Both the position numbers and the translations under genes were made by a program. Of a stretch of 44,724 bases of DNA, positions 33,801 to 43,952 are shown in pieces (within the stretch, counting starts at the first letter, position 1; every line of letters begins with the position of its first letter). This DNA comes from Chitinophagaceae bacterium (lineage in GTDB: Bacteria > Bacteroidota > Bacteroidia > Chitinophagales > Chitinophagaceae). Under the pieces are notes generated by a model. It was given only the letters and a program-made list of their open reading frames with translations. It was not told where the DNA came from and did no database searches. Location of the stretch: assembly GCA_023957125.1 (NCBI GenBank), contig JAMLHL010000029.1, forward strand, positions 1-44,724, written 5' to 3'.

Positions 33801-36800
33801 ATGATGTTACATTTTCTTTTCAACAGGGGAAAATATGCGGTAGCATTTGCGGCAGCATTGTTTTTCCTTAGTTCCGGGGCTTTTGCCCAATCCGTCACAG
33901 TAAAAGGTAAAGTTACTGACGACAAAGCCGATCCCATTCCTAATGCCAGTGTACTGGTAAAAGGTACTACCACCGGTGTAACTACCGGTGAAGACGGGGG
34001 ATTTATCATCAATGTGCCCAACAGCCGGGCGATCCTTGTTTTTTCTGCGGTGGGGCATCAAAACCACGAGATCACGGTAGGCGACCAGCGCGAAATTGAA
34101 GTAGTGTTGAAAGCGGGGGAAGCAAGTGAATTGGAATCTGTTGTAGTGGTGGGCTATGCCACTCAAAAAAAGGTTACGGTTACCGGCGCTGTTGCCTCCG
34201 TCCGGGGGCAGGACCTGGAGAAGTCGCCTAATGTAAACCTGTCTAATTCTCTTGCAGGGAGGCTGTCCGGTATCACGGCAATCAATTCCAGCGGAGAGCC
34301 TGGTTATGATGGATCCACCATCCGGATCAGGGGTACCAATACACTAGGCAACAGTTCGGCATTGATTGTAATTGATGGAGTCCCTGAACGTGCCGGGGGA
34401 CTGGATCGTTTGAACCCGGCAGATATTGAGAGCATGTCCATCCTGAAAGATGCGTCCGCCGCAATCTATGGCGCCAGAGCGGCCAACGGGGTAATATTAA
34501 TTACTACTAAACAAGGAAAAACCGGTAAGCCGCGTTTATCGTACGATTTTAACCAGGGCTGGGCCCAACCTACAGTTATTCCAAAGATGTCTAACGTGTT
34601 GGAATATGGTGAGATAAGGAACCAGAACCAGATATTTGACGCCGATGTGGCGCCTGCCAATTGGTCGGCTGCCTGGCAGGTAATCCGGACCCAGGGCTTT
34701 TATATCAATCCCGACAATGGCGACAGGATAAACGCTGCACTCGGATTTTTACCGGAAGAGATGCAGAAGTATAGTGATAAATCGGATCCCTGGAAATATC
34801 CGGATACAGATTGGTTTGGTACCGTATTGAAGAAATGGTCGCCGCAGCAGCAACACAACCTGCAGGTAAATGGTGGTACCGAAAACATTAAATATTTTTT
34901 ATCGCTGGGATATCAGAACCAGGATGGCTATTACAAAAATTCAGCCACCGGGTACAAGCAATATGATATGCGTTTTAACCTGGATGCGAAGATCAATAAA
35001 TACCTGCGCGCCAATGTAGGCGTATCGGCCCGCGAGGAAGATCGTTTCTTTCCCATCAGAAGTGCGGGCGCTATTTTCAGGATGCTTATGCGGGGTAAAC
35101 CACAGGAAAATGCGATCTGGCCAAACGGGTTGCCGGGCAGAGATATTGAATACGGAGATAACCCGGTTGTAATTACAACCAATGAAACGGGTTATGATCG
35201 CGATAAAAGGGACTATTTTCAATCGAACGGAAGGGTTGAATTGGATATCCCGGGTGTGACAGGGTTGAAATTGAGTGGCATAGCCTCCCTGGATAAATCG
35301 TACAAAAATGTAAAACGATGGGAAACGCCCTGGTACCTGTATTCATGGGACAAAAGTACCTATGAGGCAGACGGTGTAACGCCCCTGCTGATACGCGAGC
35401 TGCGCTCCAACTTTCAGGATCCCCGGTTAAATCAGTCTAATGAAACCATCCTGAATATATTGTTGGGTGCTATGTTGAATTATGACCGGTCCTTTGGAGA
35501 CCACACCGTTAACTTTTTAGCAGCCGTCAACAGGGAGAGCGTCAGAATGGATAACTTCAGCGCATATCGTCGTTTCTTTATTTCTCCGGCTATTGACCAG
35601 ATGTTTGCAGGCGGCGACAAGGAGAGAAACAATGGCGGCGGTGCTTATGAGCGTGCGCGATTGAGCTATTTTGGAAGAGTTGGTTATAATTTCAAAGAGA
35701 AATATATGGCCGAGTTCTTATGGCGCTATGACGGATCTTATATGTTCTCCCCCGATCAGCGGTGGGGCTTTTTCCCATCTATATCTGCCGGATGGCGGAT
35801 TTCCGAAGAAGATTTTTTCAGGAACAATGTTTCATTTATGGACAACCTGAAGCTGAGAGCCTCTTACGGGAAAATGGGGAATGACCAGGTATATTACAAT
35901 GATGTATTGCAGGAGTTCCATTATATGTCCACTTATGGGTTCGACCGTTCCTATATTATTAATGACGAGGTGATGAAGGCTATTTATGAAAGAAGGGTTC
36001 CTAATCCCGGTTTTACATGGGAGGTGGCGAATAATATGGATATCGGGCTGGAAGGTTCCTTCCTGAATAATAAGCTGTTTTTTGAAGTGGATTATTTTGT
36101 CAACAAAAGAGATAAAATACTGATCCAGCGTTTAGGTTCCACCCCCGGAAGCTCGGGTATCAGGAGTTTGTTACCTCCGGTAAATGAAGGCAAAATAGAG
36201 AACAAAGGCTTTGATTTCAAAGTGGGTTATAATGGAACCGCAGGCGAACTTACCTACAGTGTTTCTGTAAATGGCGGTTATGCCAAAAACAGGATTGTGT
36301 TCTGGGATGAAGGCGATGTGCCCGAGTGGCAGCGCTCTACAGGCGCTCCATTTGGAACCAATGGCGCAGCTTTCCTTGCTTACCAATACGATGGTGTATT
36401 TTTTGATCAGAAAGAAATTGACGAAAATACGATTGATTACAGTGCTGTGGGAGGCAATACATTGCTTCCCGGGGATATGAAGCTGAAGGATATTAATGGA
36501 GATAATGTGATCAACGGGGACGACAAAATGAGATTGGATAAAACCAGGGATCCCTGGTTTACAGGAGGTTTTTCATTAAATGTAGGCTATAAAAATTTCG
36601 ATTTGTCCTTATTGTTCCAGGGCGCTACCGGAGGTTTGTTGTTTATCGGCACAGAATCCGGCGATATCGGTAATTACCTGAAGTATTCCTATGACAACAG
36701 GTGGTCTATAGATAACCCAAGCAGTGTACATCCCAGGCTGGCTAATAGGAATGATACCTATTATGCTTCCGGAGACAAAGCGGGGAATAACACCTATTGG

Positions 36801-37028
36801 CTGCGGAACAGTGATTATCTGCGGCTGAAAAACCTGGAGATCGGCTATAACCTTCCGGTTGAAATAGGAAAGAGAGCAGGATTTTCAAATTTCAGGGTGT
36901 ATGTAAACGGGTTGAACCTGATTACCTGGGATCAACTGGGGATTTATGACCCGGAATCAACCAGCAGCAACGGGCAATATTATCCGCAGGCGAGGATCAT
37001 TAACATAGGTGCCAGAGTAACTTTTTAA
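33801..37028 (+). CDS. SusC/RagA TonB-linked outer-membrane receptor (PUL 2)
   Basis: Outer-membrane transporter of a second glycan system. From the ATG at 33801 a signal peptide runs to SSGAFAQ. There is no STN domain; the mature protein begins with the carboxypeptidase-regulatory-like domain (SVTVKGKVTDDKADPIPNASVLVKGTTTG), then a TonB-box-like LESVVVVGYATQKK, the plug (SNSLAGRLSGITAIN, GVILITTKQGKTGKP) and the barrel ending IINIGARVTF. The length is about 1075 residues. The frame is open from 33714, but that extension has no signal features. Absence of the STN domain suggests it is not controlled by an ECF sigma factor, unlike susC1. susD2 follows after 5 bp. Confidence 0.95.
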   Translation: MMLHFLFNRGKYAVAFAAALFFLSSGAFAQSVTVKGKVTDDKADPIPNASVLVKGTTTGVTTGEDGGFIINVPNSRAILVFSAVGHQNHEITVGDQREIEVVLKAGEASELESVVVVGYATQKKVTVTGAVASVRGQDLEKSPNVNLSNSLAGRLSGITAINSSGEPGYDGSTIRIRGTNTLGNSSALIVIDGVPERAGGLDRLNPADIESMSILKDASAAIYGARAANGVILITTKQGKTGKPRLSYDFNQGWAQPTVIPKMSNVLEYGEIRNQNQIFDADVAPANWSAAWQVIRTQGFYINPDNGDRINAALGFLPEEMQKYSDKSDPWKYPDTDWFGTVLKKWSPQQQHNLQVNGGTENIKYFLSLGYQNQDGYYKNSATGYKQYDMRFNLDAKINKYLRANVGVSAREEDRFFPIRSAGAIFRMLMRGKPQENAIWPNGLPGRDIEYGDNPVVITTNETGYDRDKRDYFQSNGRVELDIPGVTGLKLSGIASLDKSYKNVKRWETPWYLYSWDKSTYEADGVTPLLIRELRSNFQDPRLNQSNETILNILLGAMLNYDRSFGDHTVNFLAAVNRESVRMDNFSAYRRFFISPAIDQMFAGGDKERNNGGGAYERARLSYFGRVGYNFKEKYMAEFLWRYDGSYMFSPDQRWGFFPSISAGWRISEEDFFRNNVSFMDNLKLRASYGKMGNDQVYYNDVLQEFHYMSTYGFDRSYIINDEVMKAIYERRVPNPGFTWEVANNMDIGLEGSFLNNKLFFEVDYFVNKRDKILIQRLGSTPGSSGIRSLLPPVNEGKIENKGFDFKVGYNGTAGELTYSVSVNGGYAKNRIVFWDEGDVPEWQRSTGAPFGTNGAAFLAYQYDGVFFDQKEIDENTIDYSAVGGNTLLPGDMKLKDINGDNVINGDDKMRLDKTRDPWFTGGFSLNVGYKNFDLSLLFQGATGGLLFIGTESGDIGNYLKYSYDNRWSIDNPSSVHPRLANRNDTYYASGDKAGNNTYWLRNSDYLRLKNLEIGYNLPVEIGKRAGFSNFRVYVNGLNLITWDQLGIYDPESTSSNGQYYPQARIINIGARVTF

Positions 37029-37033
37029 ACAAA

Positions 37034-38914
37034 ATGATTATGAACCATATACTAAGATTAAACGCTTTGATATTGCTGACTGCAATATTGTTCGGATGTA
37101 ACAAAGATTTTCTGGACCGTCGGCCGCTTGGCGAAGTCTCCAGCGCTGACGTATGGAAAGATGGCCCCTTGTCGGAGGCATTCATTACCAATATTTACGG
37201 TGGACTTGGATTAGGTGGATTCAATGAGCAGATGCTGGCTTCTTTGTCGGATGAAGCAATTTTCACACACGCCGATCGAAATATCAATACCATAAATGAA
37301 GGCAGCGCCAGTCCTACTAATCCCGGCTGGGTTAATAGTACCTATGAGTGGACCAGCATGTATAACTGGATACGGACTTGTAATGTGGCGCTCGTGGAAC
37401 TTGAAAGTGCAACTTTTGATGATCCGGAACTGCTGGAGAGATTGAAAGGAGAGACCTACTTTCTGCGGGCCTATTTTTATCATCAGTTGGTTCGTTATTA
37501 CGGCGGGGTTCCATTGGTGGATAAAGTGTACGGGCTGAATGAGGATTACAGTATTGACAGAAGCAGTTTCGCGGATTGCATAGACTTCATTTTAAATGAC
37601 CTTCAACAGGCATATACGTTGTTGGACGGGAAATCAGTACCTAAAGGCAGAGCATCCGCCATCGCAGTATTGGCCCTGAAATCGCGGGTATTGTTATACG
37701 CTGCCAGCGATTTACATGACATACCCACTGCCGGGGCTAATTCTTCTGTGATAAGCGGTTATGGCAATAAATCGTTGATTGGCTATGAATCCGGCGACAG
37801 GATTGCCAGGTGGACTGCGGCAAAAAACGCGGCGAAAGCCGTTATGGATGCAGCGGCAGGGTATATGCTGGATTTATCGGCGGCTGTTACGCCGGAAGAG
37901 GGGAGACTGAATTATAAATCCATTGCAATGGGGGGGGGAAGTAGCGGCCCGGGTATAAATGCTGCCGCTGCAATAGAAATTTTGTTCGGGAGGTATTTTG
38001 TCCCTGAAAAAAATGAAGATGCCGGCTGGCATGGAAGGCACAACGGACCAAACGGGTATGCCAACTGGGCTGGAAATACACCCATCGGGTTGTTTGTAGA
38101 TGCCTACGAAGTACTGGAGGGAGGAAATACGGTACCCTTCAACTGGTCTAATCCTGTACATAAAGCCAATCCTTACATCAACAGGGATCCGCGGATGTAT
38201 GCTACCATATTGTATGACGGTGCACAATGGAAACCCCGTCCTAACAGTACCTTGGATCCTGTGAGTCAAATCCAGACCGGCGCTTATGATATCATCCAGA
38301 ATGGGAACCTGACTACCTGGCAGGGACTGGATACCCGTTCCTCACCAATTGAAGACTGGAATGGCAGCAGAACCGGTTATTATTTTGTGAAGTTTATAGA
38401 TATCAACCCGGCTCAGGTAGATCAGAGCATGCTCCAGTATATCCCCTGGCCTTTCTTCAGATACACGGAAGCGGTATTGAACTATGTAGAGGCTTGTATT
38501 GAATTGAATGAGGACGGGGAGGCAGTAAGCTGGTTAAATAAAATCCGGTACAGATCCGGACTCCCGGCAATTGAAGAAACCAGCGGTACCGCATTGAAAG
38601 AGCGCTACAGGCATGAAAGGGCGATTGAACTGGCTTTTGAAGAACACAGGTATCACGACGCCAGGAGATGGATGATAGCTCCCACCACCCTGGGCAGAAA
38701 GGTTACCTACATAAGCGTTACGGGTAAGTTCAAACCCGGAAAGCAACAAAACGCCCCTTATACCCACGACGAGTCCATATATGATTATACCTATCTGCCG
38801 GTTGAAAACAACGCGCATGAAAACCGGAAATGGGATGATAAAATGTACTATGTGCCTATTCACAGAGACGAGATGAACAGGAATAGTAAACTGGTGCAAA
38901 ATCCCGGCTACTAA
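37034..38914 (+). CDS. SusD/RagB-family glycan-binding lipoprotein (PUL 2)
   Basis: Surface lipoprotein partner of SusC2, 626 residues. The signal ends in lipobox ILFGC, and the mature protein starts NKDFLDRRPLGEVSSADVW, a standard SusD opening. Seen further: helical TPR part (YFLRAYFYHQLVRYYGGVPLVDK, ALKSRVLLYAAS), then YTEAVLNYVEACIELNEDGEAVSWLNKIRYRSGLP and RHERAIELAFEEHRYHDARRWM, ending VPIHRDEMNRNSKLVQNPGY. It is longer than SusD1 by about 50 residues, with a Gly/Ser-rich loop around residue 300 (GGGSSGPGINAAAA). Transcription ends at a strong hairpin 57 bp later. Confidence 0.95.
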   Translation: MIMNHILRLNALILLTAILFGCNKDFLDRRPLGEVSSADVWKDGPLSEAFITNIYGGLGLGGFNEQMLASLSDEAIFTHADRNINTINEGSASPTNPGWVNSTYEWTSMYNWIRTCNVALVELESATFDDPELLERLKGETYFLRAYFYHQLVRYYGGVPLVDKVYGLNEDYSIDRSSFADCIDFILNDLQQAYTLLDGKSVPKGRASAIAVLALKSRVLLYAASDLHDIPTAGANSSVISGYGNKSLIGYESGDRIARWTAAKNAAKAVMDAAAGYMLDLSAAVTPEEGRLNYKSIAMGGGSSGPGINAAAAIEILFGRYFVPEKNEDAGWHGRHNGPNGYANWAGNTPIGLFVDAYEVLEGGNTVPFNWSNPVHKANPYINRDPRMYATILYDGAQWKPRPNSTLDPVSQIQTGAYDIIQNGNLTTWQGLDTRSSPIEDWNGSRTGYYFVKFIDINPAQVDQSMLQYIPWPFFRYTEAVLNYVEACIELNEDGEAVSWLNKIRYRSGLPAIEETSGTALKERYRHERAIELAFEEHRYHDARRWMIAPTTLGRKVTYISVTGKFKPGKQQNAPYTHDESIYDYTYLPVENNAHENRKWDDKMYYVPIHRDEMNRNSKLVQNPGY

Positions 38915-38970
38915 ACAACAGGAATAAACGACCGGAAAATCCTCTGGTTTATCTGATAACAATAAAAGAA

Positions 38971-39000
38971 AAGGCTGTCTTCAAAAAGACAGCCTTTTTA
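38971..39000 (+). terminator. Rho-independent terminator after susD2
   Basis: AAGGCTGTCTT (38971-38981) pairs with AAGACAGCCTT (38986-38996) over a 4-nt loop, followed by TTTA. It separates susCD2 from the oxidoreductase/DUF1080 genes, although the A-rich 5' side means it could work in both directions. Confidence 0.85.
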
Positions 39001-39085
39001 TATACTCATCTGCCGCTAAAGGTATAAAAGCATAAATTCGTACTTTAGAACCCTGCTCACGTAAATCTCTTATTTATCTATTAAT

Positions 39086-40363
39086 ATGAAGTCAAAACAA
39101 AACAACTCAAGACGCCTGTTCCTGAAAAATTCTTTGGGAACCCTGGCGGCATTTACGATTGTTCCACGCCATGTATTAGGAGGACCCCGGTATCTTGCCC
39201 CCAGCGATACGCTTACCAAAGCCGTAATAGGAGTAGGGGGCATGGGACGAAACCATTTTGCTTACGCCGGTACAAAAACGGTAGCTATTTGTGATGTGGA
39301 TACCCGCCATATTCAATTGGCCCTGGACGAATTAGGAGGCGGGAACGGGGTAAAGACCTTCAAAGATTATCGTGAGCTGATCACCCTGCCGGAAGTGGAC
39401 ATCGTGCATATTGCCACACCGCCTCACTGGCATGGGATCATTGCGGCCGACGCGGCGCGTGCCGGAAAAGACATCTGGTGCGAGAAACCCATGACCCGTA
39501 CTATCGGAGAAGGGAAACGGCTGGTGGAAGCCGTTCAGCAGAATGGCAGGATTTTCAGGCTGAATACCTGGTTTCGTTTTTCTGATAATTTTTATGGTAT
39601 GGGCACGCCCGTGAAACCCATTAAAAAATTAGTGGAGAGCGGTTTGCTGGGCTGGCCCCTGAAGGTGACGGTGAGTAAACATACCGGCTTCGACTGGAAG
39701 TTTTACTGGGTGGGAAAAACTGATCTGCAGCCCCAGCCGGTTCCGGCAGAACTGGATTATAACATGTGGCTGGGCCCGGCGCCCCATAAGCCTTACAATG
39801 CGCATCGGGTACACACTACTTTCCGGGGATATTGGGACTATGATGGCGGCGGCTTAGGTGATATGGGACAACATTATATTGATCCGATCCAGTACTTTTT
39901 AGGGAAAGACGATACCAGCCCGGTACTGGTAGAAGTGGATGCGCCTCAGCAGCACGACGACGCGGTGGGTACCTGGAGGAAAATTACTTACACCTATGAA
40001 GATGGTTGCCAGATCATCCTTGACGGCGCAGGCACGGAAGAGCACGCGGCTTATATTGAAGGTCCTAAAGGGAAATTATACCCCGGCTTCCGCTCCGATA
40101 TCCCCAACCTGGAAAGGAAACTGGCGGCTTTCCCCAATCCGCTTCCCCAGGTTACGGACTTCGTGGAGGCCGTAAAGAACAGGAAAACCTTTGCATTGAA
40201 CGAAGCCAACGGTCACCGATCTGCTACGATCGTGAATATGGGGAAGATCGCGCTGCAACTGGGCCGATCGCTCCGGTACGAACCGGTAAAGCAGGAGTTT
40301 ATTAACGATGAAGGCGCCAACCGCCTGCTCAATCCCCCGTTACGGGAACCCTGGTTTATGTAA
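39086..40363 (+). CDS. Gfo/Idh/MocA-family oxidoreductase, Tat-exported
   Basis: NAD(P)-dependent sugar oxidoreductase of 425 residues, exported by the twin-arginine route (SRRLFLKNSLGTLAAFTIVP). The Rossmann part starts at TKAVIGVGGMGRNHFAYAG; DIVHIATPPHWHGIIAADAARAGKDIWCEKPMTRTIGEG carries the conserved EKP lysine motif. The C-terminal domain includes WNFR-like stretches FDWKFYWVGKTD, YNMWLGPAPHKPYNAHRVHTTFRGYWDYDGGGLGDMGQHYIDPIQY, with histidines likely at the active site. Unlike the PUL 1 protein it lacks the GH109-type YPTHG motif, so it is more likely a dehydrogenase than a GH109 glycosidase. It is 88 bp upstream of the HEAT-DUF1080 gene, suggesting a keto-sugar pathway. Confidence 0.9.
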   Translation: MKSKQNNSRRLFLKNSLGTLAAFTIVPRHVLGGPRYLAPSDTLTKAVIGVGGMGRNHFAYAGTKTVAICDVDTRHIQLALDELGGGNGVKTFKDYRELITLPEVDIVHIATPPHWHGIIAADAARAGKDIWCEKPMTRTIGEGKRLVEAVQQNGRIFRLNTWFRFSDNFYGMGTPVKPIKKLVESGLLGWPLKVTVSKHTGFDWKFYWVGKTDLQPQPVPAELDYNMWLGPAPHKPYNAHRVHTTFRGYWDYDGGGLGDMGQHYIDPIQYFLGKDDTSPVLVEVDAPQQHDDAVGTWRKITYTYEDGCQIILDGAGTEEHAAYIEGPKGKLYPGFRSDIPNLERKLAAFPNPLPQVTDFVEAVKNRKTFALNEANGHRSATIVNMGKIALQLGRSLRYEPVKQEFINDEGANRLLNPPLREPWFM

Positions 40364-40451
40364 AGCCGCGCTTCATTCAGTATATCAGGTAACCATCTTA
40401 TCATGGTATGTTTTAAGGACAAAATCAATTCATACGACAATATTTATTTAC

Positions 40452-43400
40452 ATGCGACAATTATTAACAACCGCCTTCTTTTTCTTTTCTGTGCTGCAGG
40501 TTACTGTTGCCCAAAACGATGACAAGCGAACCATCACTACCCAAATTGCCGATCTGCTGGCAAAAACCCCGGCAGAAGACTCGGCGCAGTTAGGCGCTAA
40601 TGCAGAAGCGGTCTTCAAACTGGGAGAAGCCGGTCTCACGGAGATGGTGATCCGTTTGAATAACCCCGGCGATCCGACCAAACTGCATTATGCTATCAAT
40701 GGCTTTTCTTTTGCCGCCGGTGAGCCGGGAAAAGAAAACTGGCGCCGGATGGCGGTAAAAGCCTACGGGCAGGCGCTGGGAAAACTAACGGATAAGGAAG
40801 CACAGCTTTTTATCATCACCCAGATAGAACATGTGGGGAAAGACGACGCGGTGAGCTATCTGGAACCTTTCCTGCATGATGAGCGGCTTTCTGATCCCGC
40901 ATCCCGGGCGCTGGCTGCCATTCATTCAACTTCGTCCAACAATGCCCTGCTCCGGGGGCTACAGGGGGCAACGGGCAACGCGCAGTTATCCCTGGTACAG
41001 GCTTTAGGGGACACCCGTTTTGCCGGGGCCCTACCTCAGGTAACAGAGCTTGCAAAAAGTAAAGATCCCGTTTTAACCAAAGTGGCGTTATATACGCTTG
41101 CTCAAACGGGAGACCCTTCGTCCTTAAAATTATTGAACGCAGCCGCTTCCAGAACAGGGTACAGCTATGATGTAACCGATGCCACCTCTTCCTATCTTTT
41201 GTACCTGCACCGGTTGTCTGCCAACGGGCACACACCGGACGCCGAAAAGGCCGCTAAAGCCCTGTTGAAGAAGGCATCAAAACAGGTGCATACCCGTACT
41301 GCCGCTTTAAAAATATTGGTGGATGTTCAGGGCGCTAACAGCCTGGAACTCCTCACTGCAGCCATGAAAGACAAGGATCCGGAATACCGCGATGCCGCTT
41401 TGGAATTTGCCCGCCCCTGGTTGAATGAAACCAATGCGGCGCAATGGATCAACACTTTCAACAAGTCGGGCGATGAAGCCAAGGCCGCCATCCTGAATAT
41501 GTTTGGCGACCGGAATATAGCTGCGGCCTTACCACTGGCCTTACAATCCCTGCACAGCGGCAACAGCGGGATCCGCCTGGCTGCCGTTGCGGCGGCCGCG
41601 AAGATCGGGCAACAGGAGGCGGTACCGGCGTTGCTCAATGTTTTAAAATCCGGAAATATAGAAGATATTAACGCGGTAAAAACCGCCTTGCTTTCCGTTA
41701 AAGGAGATAAAATAGTGCCGGATGTAAGCAACGCCCTGGGAAGCGCGTCTTCGTCAGGAAAGGCTGCGCTGATAGAAGTTTTAGGAGAGAGAGGAGCACG
41801 CCGACAGGTGAAGGAAGTGCTTGCTTTGGCCAATGATACCGATCCTGTAATAAGGAAATCGGCGCGGGTGGCATTAAAAAATTTGGTTTCGCCGGTGCAA
41901 TTGCCTCAATTAACATCCCTGCTGCTTTCGGCCAATAGCCCGGAAGATATAAGCGATATGCAGGATGTTTTGATTGCAGCCGTGAGCGTAATGAAAAGTC
42001 CCGAACAATCGGCATCTATTATTCTGGCACAGGAGAAAAAAGCGCCGGATGAAAAAAAACACCTGTTTTATAATGTGCTCTCCGGTATAGGAGGGAAAAA
42101 AGGATTGACCAACGTTTTTGATGCCTGGGAAAAAGGTAATAATCAGACAAAAGCCGCCGTGGTCAGCGCCCTGTCCGGATGGAGAAACGGCCTGGCTGCT
42201 TATCAGTTGCAGCAGCTTTTAAAATTGCAGGGAACCGGGTCGGCGGCGCCTGAAGCGGTGGATGGATTTATCAAACAAATCAGCCTTTCCGGCGATCCCG
42301 GTGATCAAAAACTGCTCCTGCTGCGGGATGCTATGGATTACGCCCGTAATGCCGATCAAAAAAAGAGGATATTGGGTTTGGTGGGAAAATGCGGAACGCT
42401 GCCTGCCGTATTATATGCCGGTCGTTTTTTGGATGATCCTGCCCTGCAGCGCAAAGCTGCCGGCGCCGTGGTGGATATTGTGCTGAACGAGCCGTCGCTT
42501 TATGGAGATAATATAAGGTCGTTGTCGGAGAAAGCAATGCGGATCATGGGCAACGGCAACGAGAGCCAATATCTGAAGGAAGCCTTAGAGAAACAGTTAG
42601 CCGCCATGCCGCAGGGGGAGGGCTTTGTGCCGTTGTTCAACGGCAAAGACCTTACGGGTTGGAAAGGGTTGGTAGCTAATCCCATTAAGCGTGCGCGGAT
42701 GGATGCATCCACGCTGGCTGAGGAACAGGAAAAAGCCGATGAGACGATGCGTTCGGGATGGACCGTAAAAGACGGGTTGCTTATCTTTACCGGGAAGGGC
42801 GACAATTTATGCACGGTGAAGCAATACGGAGACTTTGAGATGTATGTAGATTGGAAGATCACCGAGCAGGGCGATGCCGGTATTTATCTGCGCGGAACGC
42901 CCCAGGTGCAGATATGGGATACCTCCAGGGTGGATGTAGGCGCCCAGGTAGGCTCGGGAGGTTTGTATAATAACCAGGTAAATGAGAGCAAGCCGTTAAA
43001 ATTGGCCGACAACGGAATAGGCGACTGGAATACGTTTCATATAATGATGGTAGGCGACCAGGTTACCGTGTATTTGAACGGAGAACTGGTGGTGGATAAG
43101 ATACCGCTTGAAAACTACTGGGATCGCAACCTGCCTATCTTCCCGGAAGAGCAGATTGAGCTGCAGGCCCATGGTACCTATATCGCTTACCGGGACATTT
43201 ATCTCCGGGAGATACCCCGTCCCGAGCCCTATGTACTCACGGCCGAAGAGCAAAAAGAAGGATATAAGATATTGTTTGACGGTACGGGGCTTCATGAATG
43301 GACAGGTAACAAAACGTCCTACATCGTAGAAGAGGGTGCTATTGCCGTGTATCCAAAAAGAGGCGGCAACGGTAATTTATATACGAAAGACGAGTACAGC

Positions 43401-43874
43401 GATTTCGTATTCCGTTTTGAATTTAAGCTTACGCCTGCCGCCAATAATGGCATCGGCATCCGGGCGCCTCTAACCGGCGATGCTGCCTACCAGGGAATGG
43501 AGATCCAGGTGCTCGATAACGAGGCCGATATATACAAAGACCTGAAGCCTTACCAATATCACGGATCGGTATATGGAATTATCCCGGCTAAGCGTGGATT
43601 CCTGAAACCTGTAGGCGAATGGAATACGGAAGAAATCTACGCCAAAGGCAATCATATCCGGGTTACGCTTAACGGCACCGTTATTCTTGACGGTGATATC
43701 GCGGAAGCGAGTAAAAACGGACCGCCCGATCACCGCGATCATCCCGGCCTGAAACGTACTACGGGGCATATTGGCTTTTTGGGTCATGGTGACACGTTGT
43801 GGTTCCGCAACATCCGGGTGAAGGATTTAAGTGAGTCGGCCGCGAAGCCGGGGAAGGCATCGAAGAAAAAATAA
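40452..43874 (+). CDS. HEAT-repeat protein with two C-terminal DUF1080 (3-keto-disaccharide hydrolase-like) domains
   Basis: A very large exported protein, 1140 residues from the ATG at 40452 (signal LLTTAFFFFSVLQVTVAQ). The frame is open from 40308, but that overlaps the upstream gene and lacks a signal. Residues ~25-715 are alpha-helical HEAT-like repeats (for example SGIRLAAVAAAAKIGQQEAVPALLNVL, DPVIRKSARVALKNL). DUF1080 domain 1 starts near residue 723 (FVPLFNGKDLTGWKG, then DAGIYLRGTPQVQIWD) and domain 2 near 937 (YKILFDGTGLHEWTG, then NNGIGIRAPL, GMEIQVLDN, HGSVYGIIPAKRGFLKPVGEWN). The family has a concanavalin-like fold; some members cleave 3-keto-glycosides. The tail is basic (SAAKPGKASKKK). 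It follows the oxidoreductase gene by 88 bp, and a terminator follows it. Confidence 0.88.
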   Translation: MRQLLTTAFFFFSVLQVTVAQNDDKRTITTQIADLLAKTPAEDSAQLGANAEAVFKLGEAGLTEMVIRLNNPGDPTKLHYAINGFSFAAGEPGKENWRRMAVKAYGQALGKLTDKEAQLFIITQIEHVGKDDAVSYLEPFLHDERLSDPASRALAAIHSTSSNNALLRGLQGATGNAQLSLVQALGDTRFAGALPQVTELAKSKDPVLTKVALYTLAQTGDPSSLKLLNAAASRTGYSYDVTDATSSYLLYLHRLSANGHTPDAEKAAKALLKKASKQVHTRTAALKILVDVQGANSLELLTAAMKDKDPEYRDAALEFARPWLNETNAAQWINTFNKSGDEAKAAILNMFGDRNIAAALPLALQSLHSGNSGIRLAAVAAAAKIGQQEAVPALLNVLKSGNIEDINAVKTALLSVKGDKIVPDVSNALGSASSSGKAALIEVLGERGARRQVKEVLALANDTDPVIRKSARVALKNLVSPVQLPQLTSLLLSANSPEDISDMQDVLIAAVSVMKSPEQSASIILAQEKKAPDEKKHLFYNVLSGIGGKKGLTNVFDAWEKGNNQTKAAVVSALSGWRNGLAAYQLQQLLKLQGTGSAAPEAVDGFIKQISLSGDPGDQKLLLLRDAMDYARNADQKKRILGLVGKCGTLPAVLYAGRFLDDPALQRKAAGAVVDIVLNEPSLYGDNIRSLSEKAMRIMGNGNESQYLKEALEKQLAAMPQGEGFVPLFNGKDLTGWKGLVANPIKRARMDASTLAEEQEKADETMRSGWTVKDGLLIFTGKGDNLCTVKQYGDFEMYVDWKITEQGDAGIYLRGTPQVQIWDTSRVDVGAQVGSGGLYNNQVNESKPLKLADNGIGDWNTFHIMMVGDQVTVYLNGELVVDKIPLENYWDRNLPIFPEEQIELQAHGTYIAYRDIYLREIPRPEPYVLTAEEQKEGYKILFDGTGLHEWTGNKTSYIVEEGAIAVYPKRGGNGNLYTKDEYSDFVFRFEFKLTPAANNGIGIRAPLTGDAAYQGMEIQVLDNEADIYKDLKPYQYHGSVYGIIPAKRGFLKPVGEWNTEEIYAKGNHIRVTLNGTVILDGDIAEASKNGPPDHRDHPGLKRTTGHIGFLGHGDTLWFRNIRVKDLSESAAKPGKASKKK

Positions 43875-43905
43875 TATCGGTCTGAATCCGCCAACTGTAT
43901 TGATT

Positions 43906-43943
43906 ATTGCGATCTGTTGAACAACCGGTCGCAATATTTTTTT
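43906..43943 (+). terminator. Rho-independent terminator between the DUF1080 gene and the rRNA operon
   Basis: ATTGCGATC (43906-43914) pairs with GGTCGCAAT (43927-43935) over a 12-nt loop, followed by a run of T to 43943. It ends the PUL 2 transcript before the first rRNA promoter. Confidence 0.8.
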
Positions 43944-43952
43944 AAAAAAGAT

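Noticed and set aside
40308..40451. Upstream extension of the HEAT-DUF1080 gene to 40308
   Set aside because: It overlaps the end of the oxidoreductase gene, and a normal signal peptide begins at 40452.
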